A stretch of DNA of 64,000 bases from Symbiodinium sp. CCMP2592 (GCA_905221615.1 CAJNDT010002857.1:186001-250000), one strand, 5' to 3'; shown: positions 41,367-53,944, numbered from the stretch's first letter. Program-made: numbers and translations. Notes: a model not told the origin generated them from the sequence alone.

Positions 41367-42700
41367 GAGACAGGTTGGAGGTTTTGAGGTTTAGAGGTTA
41401 GAATTTAAGGGTTGCGGGTTTAGGGGCTGAGGGCGATGTTTGAGGGCCTCACAAAGTTTCTATAAAGGGTTGCTACAATGGCTCAAAAAAGGCTTCTCTA
41501 ACGATCTGGGGTTTGGGGTTTCCAGGGGTTCAGGCTCTAGGCTGAATCAACATTTTGGTGCCAAAATAGGGCTCGTCTGAAAGGGTCTATAAGGGCTGCT
41601 ATAAGGGATCTGTAAAGGTACCATAATGTAGAGGGCCATAATAATTAGAATAGGGTTTTGGGCTCCTTTATTCTAGTATAGTTAAAAAACCCTAAGGGGA
41701 ATATTGGTATTTACTTAGGCTTCTACAGCAATTAAAGGGTAGTTGAGGGCTCTGGGTAGGAATTCAGGTTCGTGATCTTCGGTCATATTGGGGCATGGTG
41801 ATGGCTGCATGCTGATATACCTGCGGATCCCAGCCATTGCAATATTGGAGTGATAACAAAGTACGTCGGGTTTTTGCATTATAGGAGGTATAGGGTCTAA
41901 GTGGGGATTCACATGCTCACGTCAAGAATTATGCTTTGGGGAATCATGTGCCTCCTCGTCAAATGTAATGAGCGTCGAGAGTGCTGGAAAGCTTTCGTCA
42001 ACACAATCGGAATTTTTCATTTGGGGGAACAAGGTCTTAGGATCATAGTCTCTACCATCTCGATCGCAGACTGCCCAAACTGGTCACTATTGGAATTCTA
42101 GCCCCTGTGTGCTTTCTAGATTTTTAAGTTTCGGATGGAGGACGCTGCGGGAGCCTAGTTTTCAGGCAGGTTGTCTGCTGAACAACTTTCAAACCATTTC
42201 AGGGTTTAGGGCTCCGGGATTCAGGGATTTCGGGATTCAGAGTTTAGAGTTTTCGCACGTAGGGTTTAAAACCGACAGGCAACAGCTGCCAGATAAGAAC
42301 CTCCAGCAACATTCCAGGCTGCAACCGATAACCTTATGGATTACCCCTGTAAGTCCCAAACCCTATGTAATCCCGAAAGGCCATCAACACAAGGCCTGTC
42401 TCGGCTTTGGGCGGAGCGATGCCAACGCACGCGACAGCTGCCACCACGGCCTTGGGGCGGGTCTGCAATGAAACCCGCAAAACTTGTGCAACCACGAGAA
42501 CAACACCAACGAAAACTACTTCAACTTCCTTTATGACAGTGTACGACATGTGCGAAACTCTCGCAAAAAATCTTACGACATCAGCCATGCAGCGGTAGCG
42601 AGCAAGCTCATCAGGCTTAGTAGTGCCTTGGCTGGTAGTGCCGGATGTGGAATCAGAACTTCAGGTTCTCCGAAACCCTACCTTAACCCACCAAAACCTA
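41367..42700. other. No gene supported
   Basis: Telomere-like words to 41530 and 42200-42260; 41740-42110 and 42285-42620 hold short frames on both strands with no motif. Confidence 0.4.
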
Positions 42701-42761
42701 CTTTTTTGTAGGGTGCCTATACATTCCATATTAGGGTTTTTAATAAGAACCTACAAAAAAG
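42701..42761. mobile_element. Fold-back element, family H, copy 1
   Basis: CTTTTTTGTAGG and CCTACAAAAAAG, TA on both sides (42699-42700, 42762-42763), set within AAACC...GGGTTT. Removing it restores AAACCTAGGGTTT. Confidence 0.8.
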
Positions 42762-43723
42762 TAGGGTTTGGTAGTTGAAGGTAAGCATTGAACCCGAAAC
42801 CCTGAAGCCTATACTCTAAGATTGCATCCTGAGCGCGGAGTAGGGGTAAACGGGTTTAGGATCAAGCCCTCTTGAAACTTAAACCTGATGAGAACCTCCG
42901 GTTCGTGTGTAAGGTTCAGGGGCTTGCACGGTTTATTCTATCTGAAGTTCTGTTAGGCCACCCCCCACCCGGTGCCCGTCACATATTGCAGTTGGTTCCT
43001 AAATTCATGTATCCGTTGTGCAAAACGAACCGGGTTTTCAATCAGAGGGCTCCTCACAGCACGGGACAGCAACTTACCCTAAGGGTCCAGGTACCTATAC
43101 GTTGTCCTCATAAGTACTTTGGGCCAAAGTATATACTCTTTGGGGACATGGACCCGTGAACCGAGGGCTTTGCACTTTAAACTCATTTAGCATCCCCAGG
43201 TTAGCGTGCCAGGGTCTAGAGGTTTAGGGTTTAAAAGATGTCTTGCCATGGGCAGCCCAAACACCACGCAAAAGGTTATGAAACTCTATTGAGCTTGCCT
43301 GTGTGTGAAAATCCAAATCCTGAATCTGTGCACTTCTGTGCCGTGTCGCGGAGTATCGCAGCCGACTCCTGCTAAGAATTACAAGGGCTGGCTTCGTCAA
43401 GTCGAAACCAGTTTAGTTGAGAGGCCGGAACAACTAGTAATCCACCCTAAATTTAAATGCCCATACAGTGAAACCCCACAAAGTTGGAAACCGGATTAAC
43501 TTAACAACTCTTAGCCCTAAATTCAGCCCCCGATGCCCTATGTTACCAAGGTACCTGCGAGATTTCGAAGGTACAGGTGTGGAGCTAGAGACAGAGACCG
43601 GGTGGCATCCTAGTATAACCCTGAAGCCTACGCTGAAAACGAGATCCTTAAACACCGAAGCTAAATGACACTGAGCCTAAATCCTAAATCATCAGTTCGA
43701 AATCCCACAGCCCTAAACTCCAG
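42762..43723. other. No gene supported
   Basis: 43085-43150 is a diverged palindrome (AGGGTCCAGGTACC ... GGGGACATGGACCC). The rest has short frames only. Confidence 0.4.
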
Positions 43724-43956
43724 CCCAAAGGGCCAAGGGTCCAAAGTACCTTTATGGTAGAACGTCGGGTTCCTATATTAGGAACACTGCCATTATGATT
43801 TTGGGGAAGTATCCCCCGCAACAGTACTTGGAGGCCCTGTTGACTTAGTAAGTCTACTTAGTATCCCCTAGAAACCCTATTATAATCCCCATAACCCACC
43901 TTACAAACCCAACTTACTAAGTCAAAAGGGCCTCCAAGTACTTTGGACCCTTTGGG
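43724..43956. mobile_element. Fold-back element, family B, copy 3, interrupted
   Basis: CCCAAAGGGCCAAGGGTCC left arm and GTACTTTGGACCCTTTGGG right arm, with another element inserted at 43827-43938 in the right arm. Confidence 0.8.
43827..43938. mobile_element. Nested family A-like element with TA duplication
   Basis: CTTGGAGGCCCTGTTGACTT ... AAGTCAAAAGGGCCTCCAAG inserted in family B. TA stands at 43825-43826 and 43939-43940; removing the insert and one TA gives the uninterrupted family B sequence ACAGTACTTTGGACC. Confidence 0.85.
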
Positions 43957-44046
43957 CAAGGCCGACGCCTTGAACCTTAAATCGAAAATCCTGAATGCGC
44001 CGACTTCAACCTAGCCGAACCCTTGGCCGGCAGCCCTAATGTAGGG

Positions 44047-44165
44047 TACATAAAGGATCATGGGACTTAGTAACTATAACTAGGGTAACTGTACTTATAA
44101 CTACTTATGTCCCCACTTAGGGTACTTATAACCTTACTTACTAAGTCCCGTGATCCTTTAAGTAG
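44047..44165. mobile_element. Fold-back element, family A, copy 4
   Basis: AAAGGATCATGGGACTTAGT and mirrored ACTAAGTCCCGTGATCCTTT. Confidence 0.75.
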
Positions 44166-44290
44166 GGTTTAGGGTTTTGGGATCCTTCCTTTGGCAGCTA
44201 TGACAAGGAGTCCTAAAACACAAAATGGTATCTATTAAGGTTTCTCTGTCAGACGTGATGAATGGATTAGGGCTCGCAAAGCTTAAGGGT

Positions 44291-44412
44291 TACTTGGAGC
44301 ATAATGGGACTTAGTAAGTATGGTTAGAAGTACCTTAAAGGGGATAGAAGTACTTGTAAGTATAGTTACTTTAGGTATAATCCTAGTTACTAAGTCCCAT
44401 GATACTAGAAGT
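44291..44412. mobile_element. Fold-back element, family A, copy 5
   Basis: CTTGGAGCATAATGGGACTT and mirrored ACTAAGTCCCATGATACTAG. A lone right arm lies at 44475-44505. Confidence 0.75.
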
Positions 44413-44994
44413 CACCCTAAAACCCTTCTTATTGAACCCTTATAGATCCCTTTCAGGAGCACTTTAAGGAACCCTAGCTACTAAGTCCCATGATCCTCGA
44501 AGTAGGGGCATCGTATTGAAGTCCTTCTGTAGGTGTCGTTCCAGGTGGATTTCGGGTTTAAACTCAACACCCATTAACCCTAAAGCCCCTACACAAAATG
44601 AAACTCAACTTCAGGCGGAGCTGGGATCATCGCCCTAACCAATCTTGAACCCCAAACTCACAGCCCTGAACGCCAAATTCCAGATCCCAAGCTCGTCATG
44701 TTAGGGCTTAGGGTTGAAGGTAACTCAAGACCCTAAATGCGGACACCATCCCCCACCCCAAAGCTTTACTCCGACAAAACCCTAAAATGAGGAAGCCAAG
44801 CCCCATCTAGAGCCCCTTATAACCCTGCAGCTTACCTAAACCTTGTCAGGCCCTTATGAACCCTAAACCCCGAAACCCTCAGAATACTGTCATCCCAAGG
44901 AGAATCCTGCATGTCGAAAGCAACAAACATCATGCTTGTCGTGATTCCGTCGGCCTCCAAAGCTCTGCGTTGCCACCGTTGGGCAAACACCTGG

Positions 44995-45080
44995 AAACCC
45001 TAAACCCTAAACCCTAAACCCTAACCCCTAAACCCTAACCCCTAACCCCTAACCCCTAAGCCCTAACCCCTAAACCCTAG
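44995..45080 (-). repeat. CCCTAAA / CCCCTAA array
   Basis: About twelve units, mostly CCCTAAA then CCCCTAA, the best C-strand array in the window. Confidence 0.9.
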
Positions 45081-45224
45081 GATACCGGGACTTGCTACAC
45101 TTTCCTGCCACTATACTCCTCCAAAGGGTTCCTCCAAGGGCTCCTGTAAGGGTCCTTACAATGTCGATAGGCACTTTTGAGTCTTTATAAGCTTTCTAAA
45201 GGATCGGCTTCACGGTTTAGAATG

Positions 45225-45225
<1 letters not shown>

Positions 45226-45257
<32 letters not shown>

Positions 45258-45300
45258 CATATGTATAACTCACATATATATATATATATATATATATATG
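45226..45300. repeat. TA microsatellite pair beside family F element
   Basis: Two TA runs; another TA run at 45404-45424 lies on the other side of the family F copy. Confidence 0.85.
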
Positions 45301-45401
45301 TGAGTTTCCGGAAATTAGGGGTACCTTACTTTGGGATCCCTATATTAAGGGCCCTATTATTTCGGCTACTATATTAGGGTCCCCTATTTTCGGAAACTCC
45401 C
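45301..45401. mobile_element. Fold-back element, family F, copy 2
   Basis: TGAGTTTCCGGAAATTAGGG and mirrored CCTATTTTCGGAAACTCCCA between TA runs. Confidence 0.75.
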
Positions 45402-45424
45402 ATGTATATATATATATATATATA

Positions 45425-46030
45425 TGTACACATAGTTATAGACATGGGCAGCCCTTCAATCAGCAAATCTAAATACGTTGTAGAGGTACATGGACCCTGT
45501 CCGCATGCATCGTTGCTTTTACCTACTCGTGCTGTTCGCGCCGCTGTGCTGGCAGTATGTAGCATGTCTTATGTGCAGGATGCGTTTAAATCGTTACAGT
45601 ATACTGTATACTGGGCCAAATCCTTCGGCAACTTCTCTAAGAAATTCAGCCTCATCAAAGACAGACAAGCGCAGGACCACTAAAATGGAATATGGAGTTT
45701 TAGGGTCTGTAGGGCTTGTGTGGCTTAGAGTCGTATGCATCTTCCACTCCGCGATTCGAAGGTGAAGCAAAGCCCTCCGATACTTACTGTAATCAACCAA
45801 GAAGGTTTTAGGATTTGGGGTTTCTGTGGGCATAGCTAGCCGCCCACAGCAAAAACTGAAAACCTGAACACTAGAACCCACACAACACAAAACACACGTT
45901 GACATGCCATCAAACCCTAAAGCAGCAAATGAAAACCTAGCCTCCAAACCTTACAGACCTCCCATGCAACCTTCAAACCTTTTTTATGGGAAACCCCTTT
46001 TAAACTTCCAAACTCTTGACGCAAAAACAT
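45425..46030. other. No gene supported
   Basis: Frames on both strands (to 117 codons, minus 45594-45947) disagree; the minus frame end EAEFLREVAEGFG looks protein-like but has no start, domain or splice support. Confidence 0.35.
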
Positions 46031-46142
46031 TGGGTACTGCCCCCCATACAGTAAGAGTCTATAATAGGGCTAGAATTAAGGTCCTAACATACTTATATTA
46101 AGAATATTATCCAACTATTACTGAGTGGGGGGCCGTACCCAA
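46031..46142. mobile_element. Palindrome, family K, copy
   Basis: TGGGTACTGCCCCCCATACA and mirrored GTGGGGGGCCGTACCCA. Relatives at 53784-53877 and 60987-61112. Confidence 0.6.
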
Positions 46143-46483
46143 CATAAACACTCTAAGCCCTCAACAATAGGCCCGAGACCTTAAACCGCTTACACAAAAA
46201 AAAAGCAGCAGCAACAACAACTGCAACTGTGACCCCAGGACCTTCCGGGCATTCGATCCCATCGCCCGCTGGACATACATGTCAGCTCCTTGGTTTTTGG
46301 GAGCTATTTTGGGTTTAGGGTTTAGGGTTTTGGGTTTAGGGTTTAGGGCTTTCAGGGGTGTACGGTTAAGGTTTAGGTCGGATTTTTGGGGCAATCGTAC
46401 TTTGGATTAGGTTTGAGAGGGATAAGTTCAATGCTGTCGTCTGTGCAACAAGCCGCGACAACAGTGCCCTCCTTCTTTCCATA

Positions 46484-46586
46484 TGGGTAGTTGTCAGAAT
46501 TATTGTCCCATTTTGGGTACCCTAAATATTAGATGCCGTAGTATATTAAGGACCCCAAAAGGGACCCTAATTTTGACAACCACCCA
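46484..46586. mobile_element. Fold-back element, family G, copy 2
   Basis: TGGGTAGTTGTCAGAATT and AATTTTGACAACCACCCA, TA both sides. Confidence 0.85.
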
Positions 46587-46655
46587 TATGGGCACACGAA
46601 GTTGCGCCGCTCGACCAATGCAGCGAAGCCTTGGCATCGGCTGTTGTTCCTGCAG

Positions 46656-46834
46656 CCCAGAGACTCCAATACCCCTTAATTAAGGAATATACCTTAAATT
46701 ATAGTAGGGTCCCTAATATGATTCAAGGTATATTCCTTAATTAAGGAATATGCCTTAAATTATAGTAAGGTCCCTAATATGATTTAAGGCATTTAAGGTA
46801 TATTCCTTAATTAAGGGGTATTGGAGTCTCTGGG
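46656..46834. mobile_element. Long palindrome with doubled inner hairpin, family N
   Basis: Outer arms CCCAGAGACTCCAATACCCC and its mirror at the right end. Inside, TTAATTAAGGAATAT-type palindromes occur three times, dividing the element into two related hairpins. Confidence 0.8.
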
Positions 46835-46975
46835 AGGGTGGGTGAAGGTAGGAGAGAGTCTCCTCCAGGCTCATCGGAGTTACCTGTTTAAGGTTCCTTA
46901 AAAGGGGTCCTTATAGGGATCTATAGGGTTCCTTAACGGGATCTATAGGGTTTAGGGTGTAGGGCCTGCTTGGAG

Positions 46976-47096
46976 GGTCATGGGACTTAGGAATTAAGTC
47001 TATAAGTACCTTAAGTGGGGTTACAAGTAGTTACAAGTACAGTTACCTGAACTATAATTATGACCCTAGTTACTACGTCCCATGATCCTCCAAGTA
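46976..47096. mobile_element. Fold-back element, family A, copy 6
   Basis: CTTGGAGGGTCATGGGACTT and mirrored CATGATCCTCCAAG, preceded by GATCTATAG units at 46905-46955. Confidence 0.8.
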
Positions 47097-48426
47097 CTTC
47101 TTGAAAGGCGGAGAGTGCTAGCAGCATTTGCAAAAAAGGCGGTGGAAGAGTCATATTCGCCACCTGCCTATAATCACCACCTCCAAGCCTCCATGCGACG
47201 TTACAGTCGTCGGGATCTCTGCTGCTGCATGAAGGCTACAATTCGGGCGTTTTGCAGGGGTCTCTAGACAAGGGTCAGGGGGTTTGAGGCTTTGAGGTTG
47301 TTGCGTTTAGATGTCTGGCTTCCGGGTCTCAGGGCTTGAAGTTCATTAAAAGTTTATGGCTCCGGGTTGTAAGGTCACTCTGGCTAGTACGAGTATACTG
47401 AGGACTTCCACACGAACTTATAAAGCTGTCAATCTTTCGTGCAAAGGCTTGCTTAATTGTGGCAGGATGACTCGGGATCGCATACCAGTCTAGGTCGGAA
47501 CTTTTCCGGTCAATTCATTGCGCCGCAACACATAGTGACCAAAAGAGACGCCCTTTTCCCAGGAATCCCAGGAACGTGAAATGTCCTCTATACAACTTGG
47601 AGGGGTCGGGGGCTCGCATGGTGAGTTCAAGGTTTAGGAGTTTGGTTAAACGGCTGTAGGGTGCAATCATACAAGGAGTGGTTATGAGGCCCTAGGGGTT
47701 TCGGGTTAAGGGGCTCAGGAAGTATAAGCCGCAGGTTTAGGGTTTATATTAATACAAGGGGTACGGCTTAGGAAGGGCAAGATGCAAGGGGTACTGGCGT
47801 GGCCAAATCGGCAGTTTCGGGCTCCGGGTGTGGCAATCGCGGATTCAGGCAGTAAAAAACGAGAAGATCCTCAAAGTTCGAGTCTCGGGCTTGTCCACAT
47901 AAAGCAAAAGATTTCTAATGTGTCCAAACTGTCAAAGGGAGGGGGCCTTATGCCCTACACTGGACCCATTCTACAGGGTCTGTATGGTCTGTTAGAATCT
48001 CGGCAGTAAAGAATGGCAAAAAGAAAGCCGTTAATTAGAACAACCTCTTTTGAGTTCTTGTCATCGAAGTGGTTGTGGTCAAGTGCATGACGGTATGATG
48101 ACATACGACCTAATACCTGCAACCCTCCACCACCGAAGTTTGGCTTATGGTTGCTTCCACGTCTCCGCTGCACCTTCTACGACGTAGCCTGAACAATTGC
48201 AGCTGCGGTCCCGGCTTTGTTTCTTGAATTCTGGATCTGTAGAGGCGTGGCTGAGGATGAAGATCACAGCAAGCACAGTGAGTTTCTCAGGAGTAATCGC
48301 ACAAACAAAAGTTTGCTCGGCAACTGCATGTGGCCATTCTTGTTGCTGTTGGTGGTGCAGGCGGCGCAACACACTTCGAAACAACAGAAACAGACGGAGG
48401 TTCAACAGATAAAGGTGGCTGTTACC
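47097..48426. other. No gene supported
   Basis: 47097-47270 and 48170-48425 are telomere-free with short frames; 47800-48000 likewise. No motif recognised. Confidence 0.35.
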
Positions 48427-48534
48427 GTAAGGGTCCAAGTACCTAATAATCATAAACTCTCCTCAATATTGAGCCACATATCTACTATCCTAAACCCAAG
48501 TACCTAGTTATGGGGTCCTTTGGACCCTTAGGGG
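48427..48534. mobile_element. Palindrome, family O
   Basis: TAAGGGTCCAAGTACCTA and mirrored GGTCCTTTGGACCCTTA, imperfect centre; a relative at 27959-28068. Confidence 0.5.
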
Positions 48535-50616
48535 TACTTAAGTTACCTAGTTGCAAAGGTTGCACATGTAGGGTCTACAACAATCACGCTACACCCCATG
48601 CCCCAACTCCAAAGCCGTACTTGCTAATCCCTATGCCCGACAGAAGCCCTAACCCTGATCTCCAATCTCCCTTGAGCCCAACCTTCGCAAGCTCTTGAGG
48701 GTTTTGGGTTTAGGCCTCACCCTAAGTCCTAGATCCAAACTTCCCTACAAACACGCTACGATTAACACCTTCCCGCGCTAGGGTTTGGGAGTTGGGCTGG
48801 TTTTAGGTGCACTGAAAGTTTGATCGCAGCAGCAGTGAATTCGGGGCTCACTATAAGGTCCACTGTAAGGGGTACGGTCATGATGCGACCTTCACCGTCT
48901 ACAGGCGTTTCAGGGGGTGTAGAGGATTCACTGTACTGCTAGGCTTCTACATGGGCTCTTATGAGCTTTAGAAAGAGTTGTGCATACGTCCGTGCACCAG
49001 TTCGAACAAGCATAATTAAAGGTTTATAGAATGGGGGCTTGGAGCTACTCAAAGGCAAGGGGGACTTGGCAAGCACAGGCAGCATAGGGTTGAGCCGATA
49101 GTTAAGGTACTGGAAACTGGAACAGGCAAGCCCCCTGCTTCATGTAGGCCCATCGTTGATACCACATCGTGCTCTGACCACCGTGATGAAAGCATCTACA
49201 CTCAACGGCTTGTGTCGGAAGGGCCAGCCATGAATCAAGGATCGGAGCTGTGAGGGCAATACACCCTACAACTCCATGTACGCGGACAACTAATGACTAC
49301 TGACATGTGCATTCTACATATGATATCTGCTCTGGGCTATGTGGAGTCTCAGGATTTACATTGGGGGTTTGAGTGTTTCTGACGGGGCACAAAAAGCCCT
49401 CCGCCCTGAAGCCTGATCTCTAAACGCTAAACGCAAACCACTTAGAACCTAGAACACAGCAAGGGCTTAGGGTTTAGGGACCCCATCCCCTTAAAGCAAA
49501 AGCCAGAAAGTGGGAATATGATTATCCTAAACCCTGTATGGTAAATTTTAAGGTATCCTACCCTGAAACCATATTCCAACTTTCTGGAGTTCCCCTTAAA
49601 GCCTAGAGCGCAGAACAATCTTTCGGACAAGACGCCGTCGGCGCAGCTCAGCTTTTGGCTGGCGTTAAAGTGTCGCGCGCCACGCCAGGCACCAAAGTCG
49701 TCCTCTTTGAGGTTTACGGCTGAGGTGTTAGGAGTTAGTAGGGCTCTGGGTTTCGGGCAGAGGGTTTAGGCCTTATAATATTCAAGGTTAAAAGTTTAGG
49801 GATTAAGCGTTTTTATGAGGGTTTAGATAGACTTTGGCCCCAAGTACCCACACAGTTATTTAAGGCCAAAGTATCCCTACATTCGTGTACATGAACCCTT
49901 AGAGTGTGGGTATGGGTGAGTCTGTTAAGTTCACGGCCGAGGCAGCACTGCCCACCGAATATGGTTTAGGGCTTACCTAGACCCTAAACCCCACCTGGAC
50001 TCCAATATACCCCAACTAGGGTTTAGGGACTAGGGTTTAGGGATTCGGGTCTAGTGTTTAGGATATAGGGTTTAAGGATTGAGATGATTAGGGCTTTCCT
50101 AGACCCCCCTAACTACCCTCTAATATACCCCCCCAAATACCCACTATTAAGGACGATGTGGGCTCTATTACAGGGCCCTTCGGGGGTCTTGGAGGGTCTC
50201 AAGGGTGCTTTAGTAGGGTCTGGGTTTAGGGTTTAGAGTTTGGGTTTGGATTTGGGGGTAGAGTTTAAGGCTTATAGCTCCGGGGTTGCGGGGCTTCGTG
50301 CTTGCTGTTTACCGGGTTGTTTCAGTTATACTATATATTATGCTGTGCTATCTCATATTTTTATTTCACCTTGTATATTGAATTCTAACTATATTATACT
50401 ATGTCATAAAGTTTCTTATTCGTGTACTATATCATAGCCTGAGCGTGACGTCTGGGGCCTGGGGTGTGCAAAGCCAGCAAGAGACGACTCGGTCGAGACG
50501 CAGCTTAGTAAAGTGATGAGGTTGATGGATTAGGCGTGTGACAGCGCATGGGTGAGAGCGCTGGTACCTTGCGTTCAACTGCAAGAGCGCTGGATCCCCA
50601 ACTATTGCTTGTCCGC
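48535..50616. other. Telomere-like words, no gene
   Basis: 49503-49588 is a family I copy with outer CTTAAAG words; TTTAGGG-type words at 49950-50260; 50320-50440 is AT-rich with TATACTATG words. Confidence 0.45.
49503..49588. mobile_element. Fold-back element, family I, copy 2
   Basis: CCAGAAAGTGGGAATATG and mirrored CATATTCCAACTTTCTGG. Confidence 0.65.
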
Positions 50617-50720
50617 AAGGACCAAAGTACCTTTATGGTAGAATGTAGGGTTCCTATATTAGGAAGTACTGTTATGATTTGGGGAAGTATCCCCCATAAC
50701 AGTACTTTGGACCCTTTGGG
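50617..50720. mobile_element. Fold-back element, family B, copy 4
   Basis: GGACCAAAGTACCTTTATGG and mirrored CAGTACTTTGGACCCTTTGG; the first bases of the left arm are lost. Confidence 0.75.
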
Positions 50721-51429
50721 TTGTCCATCCTCCTGAAGTTCGACACGGTGAGGGGAGTCTGCAGTCGATGCAAAGTTGAAAAAACAAACTCTGAGTACCT
50801 TGGCCACAAAGCCTTCAACTCTTCAACTTCAGAGAAGCATAGCAGCTTCGTCGGAGAGAATCGGAGGGCTCACAACCAAGACTGAAGCTTATAGAGTTTA
50901 GGACCAAGCCTTGTCTCGAATGTTACTCCGAACCGCAAACCCCTAAACCCTGAGGGCTAGCCCAACCAGGCTCCAGCAGATGCTGGCACAGGAGGATCTT
51001 GCAACCCGGCGGATTTTCCGCCTCTGCGTGTTTCGGGCTGCTTGTCGGGTTTTGCATGATGCTGAAAAGATTTAGGGTTTAGGGTTGCAGGTTGCAGAGC
51101 CTTGGTTGTAGGGGTTTGCTGCGTGTGTTTGCGCAGGGCGGCTGGGCTTTCATGGCGCCCTGGTGTAGGCCGCACATAGCTTCGCATGCCTGCTGCGTGA
51201 CTAGCGATCCTGGCGTGTCACTTTTCGGGGTTCTTGGCTCAAGTCTGAGGCTTGGATTAAGGTGCAGGGGAGCATTCTGGACTGATGGGTTATCGTCGGG
51301 CTGCATGACGGGTTTTTGGAGGCTCGGGGTTTTATAGGGTTTAGGGTTTAGGAGGGCTTAGGTTGGGTTCTTCTGGCCAGTGTGCGCAAACGTGAGCTAT
51401 CCTGGCGAGGCAGCAGTTACCTTAACCTA

Positions 51430-51488
51430 CTTTTTTGTAGGCCCCTATCAATCCCATATTAGAGTTTATAATAAGAACCTACAAAAAG
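51430..51488. mobile_element. Fold-back element, family H, copy 2
   Basis: CTTTTTTGTAGG and CCTACAAAAAG with TA on both sides. Confidence 0.8.
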
Positions 51489-53114
51489 TACACAATGCAC
51501 ATGGTGGGCCGCCTTCCAGCCACCCGACCCCCGGCACATGATCTTCCAGGTGATCCTTAGCCATGCAGCTCTTGCTTTGGTAGCGGCTTTCAGCTGAGCA
51601 ACCGTGAGGGAAACCAAAACACGAAGAAGACTAACAATAGAATTCAGGAAGTGGGGTTGAGGACGATAATTTCAGGAACCAGGGTTCAAGCTCAAGCTTG
51701 AAGGTGTGGTTTGGGGGTCGGGGGTCGAGGATTTAGAACCGGCAGAGTTGTGCGGTTGGTATTTGCTGCTCAAAGAGGTCACGGCAAAACAGGACCTCGG
51801 CTTCTGCACATGCAGAGGCAATCCTCTACGATCAACGTTCAAAAGGTTCAGCAGAAGTAATGATGTAGAAACCCGGGTCCTGATTAGTGTTCTGTATAAG
51901 AATCTGGATATTGGGGGGTCATAGGGCAAGGGCTTCTTAATCAGGTTCCTACAATGGTAGCGGTGCCAAACTACGAAGTCCATGCCCGATCTAAGCCATC
52001 ACCCGCTTCCTGCTGCGCCCTACGTGCCACAACTGCGAGCTAAACCCTAAAGCGCGCCCCAAAGCCTGACTAAACAGTAAACACCAAGCAAGGCCCTAAC
52101 CCATAATTTTGAGATACAAGGCGAGACAACGAACACCATGCCACGAACAAAGCTCTAGCACCCACTACACCTCAAACTCTAAACTCTACACCGTGAAAAG
52201 ACTGTAAACCCCGACCACCAAACAAGACATTGCTACAAGTTGCAACAACAACAGCCACCAGCTCAATATACACCCCAAATCATAGGATTCTTGCTCTAAT
52301 AACCCAAAAGGTACTCCCAGGTTTGAGAAACATCCTCACAACTCTGGCATGACTGCAAAACGACAGAAAAAGCCCAAGGACCTGTGCACCACCCGCGCTT
52401 CAAGAAACCCTAAACGACTACCCCTAAGCCCTGGCACAACCCTACACCCTAAGTATACTAAGAACCCTAAGCCCAGATCGGCCAGGAGGCCTGGAGTAGT
52501 TCTTGCTCTCCCAGCCGTCGGGGCAACCGACCTGCTAAAGCCAGGGTCTGCGGCTGAGGGCTTGTAGGGCTTAGGGTTTAAAGCGTGTAGAGTTGAATTA
52601 AAGGGTTTAGGGTATTGCCTGGGTTTGGGGTTAAGTGCGGCTTGGGGTTTAGAACCAATTTGGGATTTGGGATTCGAGTTTGGGGGCTCCATTCCGCGCA
52701 GGGCGCTTTAGGGCTTTGATATGTTATGTTTTTGTTTGCTAAGGCGTGGGGATTAGGGTTGGTGGTATTTTTTTGGGGCGTTCAAGCATGAGCTTTGCGG
52801 TTTCCTAAACCCCATGCAGAAGCCCCATGGAACCCTTCATAGAAGCCACAAAGCAAGCCTTCAGAATTTGGGGTTAAGGACTTCAAAAAAGAAAACTGAT
52901 GCTCCAACAGATCCTGCTTGAACCCTGAACGACAAACACCTAAAGAGGAACTACAATGAAACGCCGTTCAGAATTCTTGAAGGGACCCTCGAAGCTCCCA
53001 CCACGTAGGCTGCAGGTCGAAATCATCCCAATTGCTCAGACCCTAAAACGGCCTCTCTCAACTGCATACACAGGATGACAAGCCCTCCAACCCCCACTCC
53101 CCCACCCCGACAGC
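51489..53114. other. No gene supported
   Basis: Short frames, CCCTAAA words at 52190-52460, TTTAGGG words at 52565-52680. Confidence 0.4.
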
Positions 53115-53152
53115 CTATACATATATATCTATATATATATATATGTATATAG

Positions 53153-53232
<80 letters not shown>

Positions 53233-53291
53233 GTATGTATGTATATATATATATATAATTATATATATATATATATATGTATATGCATATG

Positions 53292-53323
<32 letters not shown>

Positions 53324-53325
53324 GC
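53115..53325. repeat. TATATG microsatellite, about 200 bp
   Basis: TA runs flank a TATATG hexamer array; frames through it are meaningless Met-Tyr/His-Ile repeats. Similar array at 17645. Confidence 0.95.
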
Positions 53326-53783
53326 TCTCCGCAAACCATACACAAAAAGCAACCTAAACCCAAAGCCCTGAATCAAACAAAGCACAAACAACAACGGTAA
53401 CCAAGTCTGAGGGCCAGTCCATGATGGGTCGCCCGGCCGGATATGGCGAATGGAGCGGTGGGTAGAGAAGCTTTACCTCGTTATCAAGGGTTTACGGTCT
53501 ACCGCGAACCTATAAAACCTACCTTGTCTGGAATTCCTGATTATAACTGTTATAACTTCTTGGAATAAGTCCTTAAGAAGCCAGGCTCTCTGCGGTTTTC
53601 TAGGATTTAAGGTTTAGCTTTTATGTGTTGACGGGTTGGGCCCTCTTTCTCACTCTTCTTCGTCAAGTGTTTCAAAAGGTTGTAAAAGAGGGTGGTATGG
53701 GGCTGTATATATATAAAGGCTCCAGATCCTTTGACGACTCACAATGACTGCAGCAGGGCTTCGACAAGGGTTCACCCTAAGCC

Positions 53784-53877
53784 TTGGGTACTACCTCAAC
53801 TTTAACTTTCGCTATATATACTGGTGTATTTATTTTATGGTCCTTATATAAACTGTTACAGGATGGGGCAGCACCCA
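53784..53877. mobile_element. Palindrome, family K, diverged copy
   Basis: TTGGGTACTACC and mirrored GGGCAGCACCCAA. Confidence 0.5.
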
Positions 53878-53944
53878 ACCTGAACCCATGAAGCCGAACC
53901 GCCGCTATGAAGAAGGGTACAGGTTCCTTCTCAGGCCTAGACAG

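Noticed and set aside
51234-51243. Second spliced-leader relic (TTGGCTCAAG)
   Set aside because: Only 10 bases match and the context is repeat-rich; too near chance to list as a feature.
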